This document shows positions 63,957-64,000 of a stretch of DNA of 64,000 nt, one piece after another (position 1 is the stretch's first letter; the number at the start of each line of letters is the position of its first letter). The stretch is from assembly GCA_021772515.1 (NCBI GenBank), contig JAJFLU010000020.1, positions 118,238 to 182,237 of the forward strand, given 5' to 3'. Below the pieces are notes generated by a model. The model was not told the DNA's origin, did not search any database, and was given only the letters and a program-made list of their open reading frames with translations. The position numbers and the translations under genes were made by a program. This DNA comes from Opitutales bacterium. Its GTDB lineage: Bacteria > Verrucomicrobiota > Verrucomicrobiia > Opitutales > UBA2987.

Positions 63957-64000
63957 TTGGAAGAAATATGGCAATTTGCCGCAGGGGTTTTCGGATCACT
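63957..64000 (+). CDS. Start of a gene cut by the window edge, possibly dnaA
   Basis: A TTG-initiated frame reads L-E-E-I-W-Q-F-A-A-G-V-F-G-S-L up to the window end. The pattern (W followed by spaced hydrophobics) resembles DnaA domain I, and it lies directly behind DnaA-box-like repeats. Only 14-15 codons are visible, so the identity is a guess; ATG 63968 in another frame is an alternative. Confidence 0.35.
   Translation, partial: MEEIWQFAAGVFGS

Overview
The window reads as the chromosome of a free-living, probably marine or sediment, Gram-negative bacterium. The likeliest phylum is Verrucomicrobiota or a PVC relative. This is an inference from gene content: an mcsA-mcsB-clpC operon without ctsR, a GxxExxY gene between CGCAGAT-type repeats, a giant Sec-exported tandem-95/LamG/YD-repeat protein, PhyH dioxygenases, and two-membrane features such as periplasmic c-type cytochrome and Tat-type molybdoenzyme genes. 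No rRNA or tRNA gene was seen. The only structured RNA found is tmRNA.

Layout. 0.08-3.3 kb: a five-gene run (SDR epimerase, DUF952, RidA-like, cupin, 2OG-Fe(II) oxygenase) of unknown substrate. 3.3-4.8 kb: a MarR regulator and an NmrA-type oxidoreductase, each preceded by the same TTGtATATACAA palindrome. 5.0-10.1 kb: a TlpA-like thioredoxin, then glcD-glcE-glcF glycolate oxidase, with a small GxxExxY element between inverted repeats lodged between glcE and glcF. 10.2-29.3 kb: an accessory island. It holds a displaced YD-repeat fragment, an orphan RHS toxin tip with its putative immunity gene, a small membrane protein (putative second immunity gene), a 4420-residue secreted RHS/YD protein, a decayed hipBA module with its operator still visible, an Xis-like gene and a tyrosine integrase beside the 3' end of ssrA (tmRNA). 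tmRNA 3' ends are classic integration sites.

29.9-47.7 kb is housekeeping: ilvE; mcsA-mcsB-clpC (protein-arginine phosphorylation and proteolysis); a secreted transglutaminase-like protein; ndk; ispD-ispF divergent from ispE (MEP isoprenoid pathway); ptsI; a NIF3-like gene; aroQ; pgsA-pgpA (phosphatidylglycerol synthesis); coaD; an MFS exporter; gpsA; and a response regulator with a Cys-rich tail.

47.8-58.5 kb is one tightly packed minus-strand operon of ten genes. In transcription order it encodes a membrane-anchored four-haem cytochrome c, a NapA-like molybdopterin oxidoreductase with a twin-arginine leader, two four-cluster ferredoxins, two NapH-like membrane iron-sulfur proteins, an unknown periplasmic anchored protein, a larger FixG/NapH-like membrane protein with a Met/His-rich N-terminus, a third ferredoxin and a MOSC protein. 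It looks like a complete electron route from quinol to a periplasmic molybdoenzyme, but lacks napB, napC and the usual nap chaperones, so the substrate is open. This operon and the RHS locus are the best candidates for undescribed biology here.

58.8-63.6 kb carries a uridine-phosphorylase-like gene, a PhyH dioxygenase, a CNT nucleoside transporter and a secreted M20 amidohydrolase. The last 300 bp contain an AT-rich stretch, several DnaA-box-like nonamers and what may be the first codons of dnaA: a candidate replication origin cut by the window edge.
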